A stretch of DNA of 25,751 nt from Gammaproteobacteria bacterium (GCA_026398715.1 JAPLSI010000035.1:1-25751), one strand, 5' to 3'. Positions 1 through 8,784 are shown, numbered from the stretch's first letter. Notes: generated by a model not told the origin, from the sequence alone. A program made the numbers and translations.

Positions 1-3000
1 GCTGCGCCCAGGTTGATCGCCGTATCCTTCAACGGATAACGACGCTCGTGCGACACGTAGCGGAACAGGCCTGAGTCCTGCTTGGTCAGCACCGACACGA
101 AGCGCTTTTCGACGATGACGGCATGCAGGCCGTTCACCGCGCGTGGTTTTCCATCCGGTCCGATGGCCAGCAACTGCACGCTGCGCTTGTCCTTGCGCTT
201 GACGTAGTCGAGCCCGTCCACGGCCTTGATGCCGATCAGGAAATCGTTGCTCGACACCAGCGTGCTCGCCTGCGCCGCCACGTTGCGGCCGCTGCCGGGC
301 TCGAAGGCGCGGACCAGGAAGTTCAGCTGGTAGGTCGCCTTCGCGTACTTCGACAGGTCCAGCTTGAACACGGCATTGCCCTTGTCGTCCGTGCTCTGGT
401 CGCTGAGTTGTTCGTCGTAACCTTCCTTGGCCAGCATCGGGTCGTAGAAGCGATAGTCCGGATACGCCGGAAAATTCGGGAAGGCCGGGCGCAGCACCAT
501 CGTGCCTTCCACCTTGCGCTTCTGCGCGGGCGTGCCGAACAGGTTTTCCGCCGCCACCGTCACCGACAGCGCGTCGGGCTTCACCCAGCCCTGCGCGTTC
601 TGTACCGACAACGTTGCGCGCACGCGCATCGTGTCGGGCGCGAACTCGCGCACCTGCACGGTGGTCTGGCCGATCATCGTGCGGGTGTCGTTGCGGCCGA
701 TCAGGAACAGGCTGGCATCCCAGGTGCCACTCGCCGCCGCGTCCTGCGAGGTGTAGTTGAACGCCTCGAAACCCGATTCACTCAAGGTGATGCGTTCACG
801 GCGCGCAACGGTGCCGCGCGGGTCGGACAGCACCAGCTCCAGCGGCAGGCCCTTCAGCGGCCGCTTCCAGTCGGCGGCGCGCACGATGATGCCCAGGTTG
901 ATGCGATCACCCGGGCGATACAGGCCGCGGTCGGAAAACAGGAAGGCCTTCAGCGTGCCGGTCTCGACCTGGCTGGGCTCGCCGCCAATATCGAAGCGCG
1001 AATAATCCAGCGTGCGCCCGCCATCGCCCATCGGCAGGAACGAGAAATCCTCGGCCTTGCCCACCGTCAGCATCACCGGTTGTTTCTCGCGCTGGAAGCC
1101 ATCCAGGTTCGGCAGCCGCGCGCGGCCTTCGCCGTCGGTGCTGGCGTCCACCAGCATCTCGCCGTTGCGGGCGATCACCTTTACCTGCGCGCCAGCCACC
1201 GGCGTACCGGCCGTCAACGATTGCACGAACACATCGCGGCTGCCGTCCAGCGCCTTCTTCACGATGATGCCAAGGTCGGTCAGCACCACCAGGCGGCTGT
1301 CCTTTTCTTCGCCTGCGTTGCGCGCGAGTGTTTGCTGCGCGGTCTGCGTGGCGTCGTATTCGCTCATCGTGCGCAGGCTCAGCATGAAGATGCCGCGCCG
1401 GCCCGAGGCGAGGAACTTGCCCAGGTCCACGCCCTCGTAATGCGCCTTGGCCGGGTCGTCCGCCGGCAGGGTCAATCGTTGCTCGACGCGTTCGACCAGG
1501 CTGTCGGCGCCTACGCCGCCCAGCTCCGGCCGCGCATAACTGCCGTAGTTGTTGAAGGCCAGGTGCTGCAGTTGCTCGGGCAACACGCGGCCGATTTCCA
1601 GGCGCGCGCGCGGCAGGTTGCGCGACACGATGCTGATGCGGCGCTCGCCCTGCAGCGACAGCAAGGCGCCATCGCCCAGGAAGCGCAGCAACTGCGGATA
1701 CTCGGGCACTTCGCGCACCGCAGCGAACGGCGCGCCCAGGATGAAGCCGCCGAATGATTTCAGGCCGCGCGCCACGCGCACGTAGATGAAGCGCCCCGGC
1801 GGCGCACGGTACTTCAGGCTGTGCGCCTCGATGTATTCACGCTCGGTCGGCATCGCCGTGGTGGACACCGGCTCGGACAGTTTAAGGATCGACTCGTCCA
1901 CTTCCGAATCGTTCCAGCGGTAGATGCCGCGCTGCTGGTCGGGCTTGAGCTTGGGGTTTTTTTCCGGCAACAACCAGACCCGCGTTGCACCGGCAACTTC
2001 GGCATCTTTCATCGCATTGTTGAATTCGAGCACCAACACCTGCTCGGGTTCGAAGCGCTCGTTGTCCACCAGGGTGGAGGTCGCCGAATCGATGGTCACG
2101 CTGTACAGCGACGGCAACACCACCTGTCCGCTTATCGCGACCTGGCTGCCTTTGCCGCCAAGGGATGAAACGATGCCCGGCGCCACGTCCAACTTCAGCA
2201 GGCCGCCATTCTCGGGCAGCTGCAGGGCCTGCGAATGGACCCAGGCCTTCAGGCGGCGCTCGTCGTAGCTCAGGGTGTGGCTCGGGTCGGCAAGCGATTT
2301 CGCCGCGCCGTCCTTCAACGTCAGCTTGATCTTTCCTTCCAGCGACGCCGCATCCACCGGATGCGAGAAGGCGAGTTGATAGACGCCTTTCTTCAGCGTC
2401 GGGTCCAGCGGATCCTGGTAGAACTCGCTGCTGCCCAGTCGCGCCGAGAACGGCGCCGTGCTGAATTCGAATTCGGTTTTCTCCAGATACACACCAGGGG
2501 CCACCGTCGTCTTCGGATCGAAAGTGATCTTATAGTCGGCGCCCACCGGCCAGTCGTTGTCCGGGGTGAACACCAGGCTGCGGTCGCCGGACCATTCCCA
2601 GGCGCCGGCCACCGCGGGTTCCATCACCAGGCCGTGCGGCGCATTGCCGACATCCTTGATGGGTGCGGCCGAGCGGCTGAAATAGATGCGCAGCGGATGC
2701 ACCACCATCTTGGGTTTGGCCGCGTAGTCGGTCAGCGCCGGGGCCTGAACGGTGACCTTGACGGCGTCGGGGCGCACCGGCGCGGGCCGGGTCGCCAGCC
2801 AGTAGCCGAACGTGCCGATAAGCAGCAGCGCCGCCAGGCCGCCAAAATACTTCCGGGGCTCGGCGCGCACGCGTGCTGCCGCCACCGGAACCCAGTCCGG
2901 CGGCTGCCAGTCGAGCCGCCCGAAAATCCGTCGCCAAAGGCCCGGAACGGGCTCCGCAGAGTCGAGCTCAGGCGAAGCCGGCGCGTCCGGCGGCGAACTG

Positions 3001-3008
3001 GATGACAT
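1..3008 (-). CDS. Alpha-2-macroglobulin family protein (N-terminal part, runs off left edge)
   Basis: The minus strand is open from an ATG at 3008 to the window edge (1002 codons, no stop), so the C-terminus is missing. Residues 1-50 are Pro/Ser/Ala-rich and cytoplasmic-looking. One hydrophobic anchor follows at about 55-72, and the rest should be periplasmic. There is no lipobox, so this resembles membrane-anchored YfaS-type proteins more than the lipoprotein YfhM. The body reads as repeated beta-sandwich macroglobulin (MG) domains, with the family motif YRPGD near residue 697. Bacterial members are usually about 1500-2000 residues and are thought to trap proteases in the periplasm, often beside penicillin-binding protein 1C. 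The thioester region (CxEQ) would lie beyond the edge, so its presence cannot be judged. A strong Shine-Dalgarno GGGGAAGG (3012-3019) supports the start. It lies 93 bases downstream of the aldo/keto reductase, on the same strand. Confidence 0.93.
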   Translation of the reverse strand, partial: MSSSSPPDAPASPELDSAEPVPGLWRRIFGRLDWQPPDWVPVAAARVRAEPRKYFGGLAALLLIGTFGYWLATRPAPVRPDAVKVTVQAPALTDYAAKPKMVVHPLRIYFSRSAAPIKDVGNAPHGLVMEPAVAGAWEWSGDRSLVFTPDNDWPVGADYKITFDPKTTVAPGVYLEKTEFEFSTAPFSARLGSSEFYQDPLDPTLKKGVYQLAFSHPVDAASLEGKIKLTLKDGAAKSLADPSHTLSYDERRLKAWVHSQALQLPENGGLLKLDVAPGIVSSLGGKGSQVAISGQVVLPSLYSVTIDSATSTLVDNERFEPEQVLVLEFNNAMKDAEVAGATRVWLLPEKNPKLKPDQQRGIYRWNDSEVDESILKLSEPVSTTAMPTEREYIEAHSLKYRAPPGRFIYVRVARGLKSFGGFILGAPFAAVREVPEYPQLLRFLGDGALLSLQGERRISIVSRNLPRARLEIGRVLPEQLQHLAFNNYGSYARPELGGVGADSLVERVEQRLTLPADDPAKAHYEGVDLGKFLASGRRGIFMLSLRTMSEYDATQTAQQTLARNAGEEKDSRLVVLTDLGIIVKKALDGSRDVFVQSLTAGTPVAGAQVKVIARNGEMLVDASTDGEGRARLPNLDGFQREKQPVMLTVGKAEDFSFLPMGDGGRTLDYSRFDIGGEPSQVETGTLKAFLFSDRGLYRPGDRINLGIIVRAADWKRPLKGLPLELVLSDPRGTVARRERITLSESGFEAFNYTSQDAAASGTWDASLFLIGRNDTRTMIGQTTVQVREFAPDTMRVRATLSVQNAQGWVKPDALSVTVAAENLFGTPAQKRKVEGTMVLRPAFPNFPAYPDYRFYDPMLAKEGYDEQLSDQSTDDKGNAVFKLDLSKYAKATYQLNFLVRAFEPGSGRNVAAQASTLVSSNDFLIGIKAVDGLDYVKRKDKRSVQLLAIGPDGKPRAVNGLHAVIVEKRFVSVLTKQDSGLFRYVSHERRYPLKDTAINLGA

Positions 3009-3101
3009 TACCCTTCCCCAAGGTGTTGGTTAGGCCGATGCTGGCAAAACTGAAGTACGCGAATGCCGTTTGGAAGCGGCCAACATTTTTTTAACTTCTG
3101 T

Positions 3102-3980
3102 TTAGATTTGTCCGGACCAACCCTGGTCGCGTTCGGCGAAGCGTCGCCGCCAGCTTGCCACCGTTTCCGGGTCCAGCGGGCCGGCCATCGCCCAGTCCCG
3201 ATTTTGCAGCAGATGTGCGGTGCGCGCCGTACCGACGATGGCGCTGGAAACGCCCGGAATGGACAGCGCGAACCGGATCGCCAGTTGCCCCCAGGCCATC
3301 CCGCCGCCGTCCAGGCCCATCGCCTGCCAGCGCTGCCAGTACGTTTCGCAGTAATCGCCCACCGGCGGCGCGTCGAAGCGCCAGGGATGGTTGGCCGAGG
3401 GTCGCTTCGCGATGAAACCCTTGTCGGTGATGCGCGGCAGGATCCGATCGATCACCCGCTGGTCGAACAAATTGAGCGACGCCATGAAACCGTCGAAGCG
3501 ATCCATGCCCACGGCGTAGTCCAGGTCTTCGTTCTCGCCCGAGTAGGCGATGGCGCGAACCTTGCCCGATTGTTTCGCCCGTTCCAGCGCGTCCACCACC
3601 TCGCCTTGCGCCAGCACGGTCCAGGGGCAGGAATGAAGGTGCGCGATGTCCAGGTAGTCGGTGCGCAGGACGCGCAAGGCCTGGTCCACCCCGGCGATGA
3701 TGCATGGGCCGGTCCAGTCGGGAATGCCTTCCACGCCGTAGCCGAGCTTGGTCGAAATGACCGCCTCGCGACGGCGCGTGGAAAGATGCCGGCCGATGCG
3801 TTGTTCCGACAATCCGTAGCTGGGCGCGGTGTCGATCAGCGTTACGCCCGCGTCCAGGCTGGCCGCCAACAGGCCGGCGGCGTCGTCTTCCGACAACCGG
3901 GCATCGCCCAGTTGCCCGGCGCCAAGGCCAAGTGCGGACAGCTGCAGTCCGCTGCTTCCATAGGGTCGCGTCGGCGTCAT
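3102..3980 (-). CDS. Aldo/keto reductase
   Basis: This 292-residue protein is a full-length soluble NAD(P)H-dependent oxidoreductase of the (beta/alpha)8 aldo/keto reductase family. The catalytic tetrad can be assigned as Asp50 and Tyr55 (in LIDTAPSYG), Lys78 (in ISTKLG) and His116 (in YLDIAHLHS). The C-terminal part carries the family's cofactor-binding stretch around ALSIPGVSSAIVGTAR. The length is somewhat short of typical 310-340 residue members. The N-terminus (PYGSSGLQLSALGLG) resembles the sugar/aldose dehydrogenase-like branch, but the substrate cannot be told. The start codon is preceded by a modest AGG about 8-10 bases upstream. It is divergent from the halogenase across 106 bases, and it may be co-transcribed with the downstream alpha-2-macroglobulin gene, although 93 bases separate them. 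Confidence 0.93.
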   Translation of the reverse strand: MTPTRPYGSSGLQLSALGLGAGQLGDARLSEDDAAGLLAASLDAGVTLIDTAPSYGLSEQRIGRHLSTRRREAVISTKLGYGVEGIPDWTGPCIIAGVDQALRVLRTDYLDIAHLHSCPWTVLAQGEVVDALERAKQSGKVRAIAYSGENEDLDYAVGMDRFDGFMASLNLFDQRVIDRILPRITDKGFIAKRPSANHPWRFDAPPVGDYCETYWQRWQAMGLDGGGMAWGQLAIRFALSIPGVSSAIVGTARTAHLLQNRDWAMAGPLDPETVASWRRRFAERDQGWSGQI

Positions 3981-4086
3981 GCGCGGCGCCTGGCTTGATG
4001 AAGTTCCACGGGATTTTCGTGCACGGCGCCACCTGTCTGGAATGCTAAGATTCTAGAGGTTTTCCGCCCACACACGGTGCATTGAA

Positions 4087-5604
4087 ATGGTCCCAGAAAG
4101 AGTAAAGCGCGTATTGATCGTTGGCGGTGGCACGGCCGGCTGGATGACGGCCTCGTTCCTAAGCCAGGCACTGGGCAAGGGCATTCGGATCGAGGTCGTC
4201 GAGTCGGACGAAATCTCCACCGTTGGCGTCGGCGAAGCGACCATTCCGCCCATCAACAATTTCAACACCGCGCTGGGCATCGACGAGGACGAATTCGTCA
4301 AGGCGACCCAGGCCAGCTTCAAGCTGGGCATCCAGTTCAAGAACTGGGGCGCATTGGGAGATACCTATATCCATGGCTTTGGGTCGATGGGCCACACCAC
4401 GGGCGTGGTCGATTTCCACCATTACTGGCTGAAGATGTTCCAGGAAGGCAAGGTCGACCGGACCGACGACTATTCGATCAACTTGCTTGCCTGCGAGAAG
4501 AACAAATTCCTCCGGGCCACCGACAAGTATCCCAATTCTCCATTGGCCGATATCGGCCATGCGTTTCATTTCGATGCGGGCCTGTACGCGCGCTACCTGC
4601 GCGGCTACTCCGAGCAACATGGCGTAGTCCGTACCGAGGGCAAGATCACCAGCGTGCAGCAGCATCCCGAAAGCGGCTTCCTGACCTCGGTCACGCTGGA
4701 AAGCGGCGCCGTCATCGAGGCCGACCTGTTCGTCGATTGCTCGGGCTTCCGTGGTTTGCTGATCGAGCAGACGCTGAAGACCGGCTTCCACGACTGGAGC
4801 CATTGGCTGCCGGTGAACCGCGCCATGGCCGTGCCCTGCGAATCGGTTTCGCCGCTGACGCCGTACACGCGCTCGACCGCGCGCGGCGCGGGCTGGCAGT
4901 GGCGCATCCCGCTGCAAAATCGCATTGGCAACGGCCACGTCTATTGCAGCGAATACATCAGCGACGACGAGGCCGCTTCCGTGCTGCTGGCAAACCTCGA
5001 CGGCAAGGCCCTGGCCGACCCGCGCCCGCTGCGTTTCACCACCGGCATGCGCAAGCAGTTCTGGAACAAGAACGTGGTGGCCATCGGCCTGTCGAGCGGA
5101 TTCATGGAGCCGCTGGAATCCACCTCCATCCACCTTATCCAGAAAGGCATTTCGCGGCTGGTGTCGTTCTTCCCGGACAAGGGTTTCGAACAGGCGGACA
5201 TCGACGAATTCAACCGCCAGTCCCGCGTGGAGTTCGAGCAGATCCGCGACTTCATCATCCTGCACTACACCGCGACCACGCGCGACGACACGCCGTTCTG
5301 GAACTATGTCCGGACCATGCCGATTCCCGACACGCTCCGGCAGAAGATCGACCTGTTCAAGAGCAACGGCCGATTGTTCCGCATCAACAACGAGTTGTTC
5401 ACGGAAGTCAGCTGGTTCGAGGTGATGTTCGGCCAGGGCATCCGGCCGAAGGGCTACCACCCGCTGGTGGATGCCAAGCCCGCCGAACTGATCGAGCGCA
5501 TGGTTGCCGACGTGAAGCGGGTAATGCACGGCGTGGTCGACCTGATGCCGACGCACGAGGCGTTCATTGCACAGAATTGCAAGGCTGAGCCGCTCATCAT
5601 GTAG
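4087..5604 (+). CDS. Flavin-dependent tryptophan-halogenase-family protein
   Basis: This 505-residue protein has the layout of FADH2-dependent halogenases such as PrnA and RebH, which chlorinate or brominate indole rings through hypohalous acid. Visible motifs are the FAD-binding GGGTAGW (residues 13-19), VGVGEATIPP (46-55), the catalytic lysine Lys79 (in FKLGIQF, the same number as in PrnA), the signature GWQWRIP (269-275), and the catalytic glutamate region MEPLESTSIHLI with Glu344. The position normally glycine after EST (PLESTG) is Ser347 here. No signal peptide is seen, so it should act in the cytoplasm with a separate flavin reductase, which is not in the window. The Shine-Dalgarno is weak, and the start is chosen because the FAD motif begins within 15 residues. 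It is convergent with a TBDR gene, a pairing known for halogenase homologues in Xanthomonas and Caulobacter relatives. The substrate is unknown; free tryptophan is not assured. Confidence 0.93.
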   Translation: MVPERVKRVLIVGGGTAGWMTASFLSQALGKGIRIEVVESDEISTVGVGEATIPPINNFNTALGIDEDEFVKATQASFKLGIQFKNWGALGDTYIHGFGSMGHTTGVVDFHHYWLKMFQEGKVDRTDDYSINLLACEKNKFLRATDKYPNSPLADIGHAFHFDAGLYARYLRGYSEQHGVVRTEGKITSVQQHPESGFLTSVTLESGAVIEADLFVDCSGFRGLLIEQTLKTGFHDWSHWLPVNRAMAVPCESVSPLTPYTRSTARGAGWQWRIPLQNRIGNGHVYCSEYISDDEAASVLLANLDGKALADPRPLRFTTGMRKQFWNKNVVAIGLSSGFMEPLESTSIHLIQKGISRLVSFFPDKGFEQADIDEFNRQSRVEFEQIRDFIILHYTATTRDDTPFWNYVRTMPIPDTLRQKIDLFKSNGRLFRINNELFTEVSWFEVMFGQGIRPKGYHPLVDAKPAELIERMVADVKRVMHGVVDLMPTHEAFIAQNCKAEPLIM

Positions 5605-5673
5605 CGCGCTCTGGCGTTAGCTACGCCGCTCCCGGCTTCCTGCCTCCCGCGGCATACCGCACATCCTGTGCAT

Positions 5674-5708
5674 AAAAAACCCCGCCGATCCGTGGAGGAT
5701 CGGCGGGG
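5674..5708 (-). terminator. Rho-independent terminator of the first TonB receptor gene
   Basis: A perfect 12-bp stem (CCCCGCCGATCC at 5680-5691, GGATCGGCGGGG at 5697-5708) encloses a 5-base loop GTGGA. On the minus strand the stem is followed directly by six T (A-run at 5674-5679), 16 bases past the receptor stop codon. There is no T-run on the plus side, so efficient termination is expected mainly for the minus-strand gene, though the hairpin also lies about 75 bases past the halogenase stop. Confidence 0.93.
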
Positions 5709-5723
5709 TCGTGGTCAGCGTTA

Positions 5724-8546
5724 TCAGAACTTGTAGCTGAAGCCGAGCAGCGTGGTCCGGCCGTATTCGAAGTACGCCAGGGGGCGGTTTGCCGGATCGT
5801 TGGAATCGGACGTGGTGAACGGCTCGTCGCCGATGTTGCTTACCTGCAGGTAGAGGCTCAGGCCATGCAGCATGCTGCCTTCCTGGAAGTTGTAGTTCAC
5901 CTGGGCGTCGCGCACGGTTTCGGCATCGATGTTGACGTAGCTCAGGTCGGCGCCGAAGCCGCGGGTTTCACCCACGAACTTGGAACGCTGGCGCTGGCTG
6001 ACGCGGACCGAGAAGCCGGCCTTTTCGTAGTACGCCGTGATGTTGGACACGTACTTCGACAAGCCGGGCAGGGCCTGCGACACGCCGAAGACCGGCACCG
6101 AACTCGTGGTATCCGAGTAGCTGCCCTGCACGCCGAAGCCATTCAAGGCGCCCCAGACGATGTCGAGCGGTACGGAAACTGTCAGCTCGGTACCCTTCAG
6201 GATGCCGCCGGTGCCGTTGTAGGGCTGGTTGATGCTGCCCAGGGTCGAGGCCGGATATCCCTGGCCCACGACCGGGGGCGGCAAATCGTAGCCGGCGAAG
6301 TCAAACGGCTGGTCGGCGTTCGAAATCCAGCTCGACAGGTCCTTGAAGAAGTACGCCGCGGCGAAATAACCCTTGTTGCCAGCCTCGGTGCTGAAATACT
6401 TCTCGAAGCTCAGGTCGTAGGCCGTTGCCAGCCAGGGCTTGAGTTCCGGATTGCCACCGCCTGCGCACCACACCGGACCCTGCAAGCCACCGCAGCTGCT
6501 CTGGTTGATGGAGACATCGAAGCTGGCCCGCATCTGGTCCATGCGCGGGCGGGCAATCTGCTTGGCCGCAGCGAAGCGGACGAAGAAGTCCGGGGCCGCT
6601 TCCAGGCTCAGGTTCACGCTGGGCAGGAAGTTGTTGTAGTCCGATCCTCCCTCGATGGGCGACCCCCCCGGATTACCCGCGAAGGTATTGAAGCCCTGCG
6701 AACTCTGGTCGGTGCTCACGTACTGGAAGCCAACATTGCCGCGCAACGGCATATCCCCCAGGTCTGTGTCGATGTTGGCCTGGAAGTAGATGGTATCGAC
6801 GGTTTCGTCCACGCCCCAGTTCTTGTTGGCAATGTCCTTGTCGAGCTTGTACACCAGGTTGTAGAAACCCGATTCGTACAAGGCGTTGGCATCGAACGAG
6901 GCCAGGCCACTGATACCGCCAATGCCGAAGGCGCTCGGCTGGCCCGGGAACGCCGCGAAATCGGCTGCGGTGCAGGCCACGATGCAAAGCTTGGCTTCGA
7001 TCGAGCTCTTGTCCTTGCTGCGGTCGGTGCGGTTGAAGCCGAACTCGATGCTGCTGATGAAGCCGGTGTCGAAGGTGCGGGTGGCATCCAGGCGCAACGC
7101 GGTCAGCTTGTCGGTGACTTCGAAGTCCTTGATGTAGCCATCCTGGCCCCAGCCGCCGGCATCGATCAGGCGCAGGTTGGCCGGATTGTTCAGATCCGTG
7201 CCAAAGCTGTATTCGTTGAAACCCTCGGCCGAGTTGAGGTCGATGTCGAGCGTGGACGTGCCGCCATTGGCAACCAGGCCGGCATAGGTTTCAAGCACGC
7301 GGAAGTCGTGGTTGGTCTTGGAGTACGACAGGTCGGCGTTGATCGACCAGTTGTCGTTGACCTTCCACTTGTTGTTCCAGCCGATTGACTTGAGCTTGTC
7401 TTCGCTGGGGTTGGAGTCCATGCGCAGCACCGGCTTCACGCCGGTCCAGCTCGACGAGGTGGCGGTGCTGCCGTCAATCGTCCACGCGGTCGGGATCAGC
7501 GACGGGTTGCCCCAGGTCGTGCCGAACTCCATGCCGGTCTTGATTTCGGTCTTCTTGAACTTCGCGTAGAACAGGTCGAGCGTGGTTTCGTAGAAATCGT
7601 TCGGCTTGTACTGCAGCGTGGCCATCAGGCCGTCGCGTTCGTTGGTGTTGTCGAACTTGTACACCTTGCCGCCGCCGAAAATGCCGATGCCCGGATTGCC
7701 GGGGACCGCCGGGACATTGGCCGAACCATTCCAACGCTCGCTCGGATAACCCCAGCTCTCGTTCTGGAAGCCGGACGTCGGGCTGTCGAGGTGCGCATAG
7801 CCAATCGCCAGGCCGACCGTGCGGTCGAGGAACTGGTCGATGTAGGCAAAGCTGTAGCGGTTGCCGTAGTTCTTGTCGTCGTTGTTCTTGTTCTGGTCGA
7901 AGCGGAAGTTGCCCGACACCACGCGGTCGGCATATTCCAGCGGACGCACGGTGCGCAGGTCGACGGTGCCGGACAGGCCCTGGCCGACCAGCGATGCGTC
8001 GGGGGTCTTGTACACGGTGACGCCGCTGAGCAACTCGGACGGGTACTGGTCGAACTCGACGCCGCGGTTGTCGCCGGTGCTGGTTTGTTCGCGACCATTC
8101 AAGGTCGTGCCGGCGAAGTCGCCAGCGAAGCCACGGATGTTGATCTGGGCGGCGCGGCCGCGTTCGCGCTGGGCGGTCAGGCCGGGCAGGCGCGCAATGG
8201 ATTCGGCGATGGACGAATCGGGCAACTTGCCGATGTCTTCAGCCGAGATCGATTCGACGATGGAGGTCGAGGTCTGTTTCGTTTCGATGGCGTTTTCAAT
8301 ACCGCGGCGGATGCCGGTGACCTTGACGGTTTCCAGTTCCTTCACCGGTTCGCCACGACGTTTTGCAGCTTCGGCAGCGGCCTTTTCTTCGTCGGTCTGC
8401 GGGGCGGTGGCGGTCGCTGCTTCCTGCGCATGGCTCGCGCTGGCGGCAATCATGAAAGCAGCTGCGCAGGCCAAGGCCAACGGGTGGCGGCTCGGTAGCG
8501 TCTGGTTGGTGCCGGCGCTGTTGCGCCTATTGCTGGTTGTGCCCAC
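5724..8546 (-). CDS. TonB-dependent receptor, Xanthomonas/Caulobacter type (maltodextrin-like)
   Basis: This 940-residue outer-membrane active transporter takes up substrates too large for porins, using TonB-ExbBD energy. Residues 1-40 form a signal peptide ending ASASHA. A charged linker follows, then a TonB-box-like ELETVKVTG (70-78), then the plug, whose opening (SISAEDIGKLPDSSIAES, then IARLPG) is typical of the TIGR01782 Xanthomonas/Caulobacter subfamily. The rest is a 22-strand barrel ending in aromatic FSYKF, the outer-membrane assembly signal. The start is GTG, chosen because GGGGAG lies 7 bases upstream; the ATG overlapping that site is out of frame. The gene is divergent from the alpha-amylase across 238 bases containing LacI-type sites. 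By analogy with the Caulobacter maltodextrin receptor MalA and the amylase neighbour, alpha-glucan oligosaccharides are the likeliest cargo (inference). Confidence 0.95.
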   Translation of the reverse strand: MGTTSNRRNSAGTNQTLPSRHPLALACAAAFMIAASASHAQEAATATAPQTDEEKAAAEAAKRRGEPVKELETVKVTGIRRGIENAIETKQTSTSIVESISAEDIGKLPDSSIAESIARLPGLTAQRERGRAAQINIRGFAGDFAGTTLNGREQTSTGDNRGVEFDQYPSELLSGVTVYKTPDASLVGQGLSGTVDLRTVRPLEYADRVVSGNFRFDQNKNNDDKNYGNRYSFAYIDQFLDRTVGLAIGYAHLDSPTSGFQNESWGYPSERWNGSANVPAVPGNPGIGIFGGGKVYKFDNTNERDGLMATLQYKPNDFYETTLDLFYAKFKKTEIKTGMEFGTTWGNPSLIPTAWTIDGSTATSSSWTGVKPVLRMDSNPSEDKLKSIGWNNKWKVNDNWSINADLSYSKTNHDFRVLETYAGLVANGGTSTLDIDLNSAEGFNEYSFGTDLNNPANLRLIDAGGWGQDGYIKDFEVTDKLTALRLDATRTFDTGFISSIEFGFNRTDRSKDKSSIEAKLCIVACTAADFAAFPGQPSAFGIGGISGLASFDANALYESGFYNLVYKLDKDIANKNWGVDETVDTIYFQANIDTDLGDMPLRGNVGFQYVSTDQSSQGFNTFAGNPGGSPIEGGSDYNNFLPSVNLSLEAAPDFFVRFAAAKQIARPRMDQMRASFDVSINQSSCGGLQGPVWCAGGGNPELKPWLATAYDLSFEKYFSTEAGNKGYFAAAYFFKDLSSWISNADQPFDFAGYDLPPPVVGQGYPASTLGSINQPYNGTGGILKGTELTVSVPLDIVWGALNGFGVQGSYSDTTSSVPVFGVSQALPGLSKYVSNITAYYEKAGFSVRVSQRQRSKFVGETRGFGADLSYVNIDAETVRDAQVNYNFQEGSMLHGLSLYLQVSNIGDEPFTTSDSNDPANRPLAYFEYGRTTLLGFSYKF

Positions 8547-8553
8547 GAAACAT

Positions 8554-8559
8554 CTCCCC
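8554..8559 (-). promoter_or_regulatory. Shine-Dalgarno fixing the GTG start of the first TonB receptor
   Basis: On the minus strand GGGGAG lies 7 bases before GTG at 8546. The nearest ATG just downstream of this site is in another frame, and the next in-frame Met (residue 32) is inside the signal peptide, so GTG is the supported start. Confidence 0.7.
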
Positions 8560-8604
8560 GTTGTGCAAAATTTTCCGAAATTAGAGCCATAGCTCAGGGG
8601 CGAG

Positions 8605-8632
8605 CTTGTACTAAAACTAGATATGTTGTCAA
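8605..8632 (-). promoter_or_regulatory. Probable sigma-70 promoter of the first TonB receptor, with overlapping operator
   Basis: Reading the minus strand, a consensus -35 TTGACA (8632-8627) is followed after 16 bases by TACAAG (8610-8605), 4 of 6 matches to TATAAT. It is 58 bases upstream of the start codon. The -35 is fused to a near-palindrome, AAACCGTTT at 8631-8639 on the plus strand, with a LacI-family core. Repression by blocking RNA polymerase is the natural reading, but this is inference. Confidence 0.55.
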
Positions 8633-8639
8633 ACCGTTT
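8631..8639. promoter_or_regulatory. LacI-type operator-like near-palindrome AAACCGTTT
   Basis: An odd-centred inverted repeat (AAAC-C-GTTT) abuts the -35 of the TonB receptor promoter. Its core AAACGGTT on the minus strand is identical to that in the site before the lacI-type gene (13416-13429). The flanks are less symmetric than in the other sites. Confidence 0.4.
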
Positions 8640-8688
8640 CTTTCACCTATTTCGTGCGCAAGGCCCCATATTTAGTGGGGTCAGCCCA

Positions 8689-8702
8689 TGTAAACGTTCT
8701 CA
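8689..8702. promoter_or_regulatory. LacI-type operator-like site TGTAAACGTTCTCA
   Basis: This 14-base imperfect palindrome has TG/CA ends and a central AACGTT, the usual look of LacI/PurR-family operators. It lies 82 bases before the alpha-amylase start and 142 bases before the divergent receptor start, so it could serve either gene. Related motifs are at 13416-13429 and 14524-14537. Confidence 0.5.
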
Positions 8703-8729
8703 TGGCTTCCCCACACATCCTCTCGTTAT

Positions 8730-8742
8730 GTAGTTAAACTAC
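8730..8742. repeat. Perfect 13-base inverted repeat GTAGTTAAACTAC
   Basis: Two 6-base arms flank a single central A, 43-55 bases upstream of the alpha-amylase start. It does not resemble the LacI-type sites and could be a site for another dimeric regulator or chance. A weaker inverted repeat, CCCCA at 8664-8668 and TGGGG at 8676-8680, sits further upstream in the same region. Confidence 0.4.
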
Positions 8743-8784
8743 TGGCTGAAGGGTGGCCGGTGGACGGCCCACGGGTTCAGGCTG

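Noticed and set aside
123..1757. Long plus-strand open frame of 544 codons
   Set aside because: It is antisense to the alpha-2-macroglobulin frame, rich in Arg, His, Ala and Gln with no domain pattern, as expected for the shadow of a GC-rich gene.
3091..4032. Minus-strand open frame of 313 codons overlapping the aldo/keto reductase
   Set aside because: The overlapping frame 3102-3980 carries the complete aldo/keto reductase tetrad; this one has no motif.
4041..4055. Promoter-like hexamers in the reductase/halogenase divergent region (TAAGAT plus strand, TAGAAT minus strand)
   Set aside because: No acceptable -35 at proper spacing was found for either, so no promoter is called.
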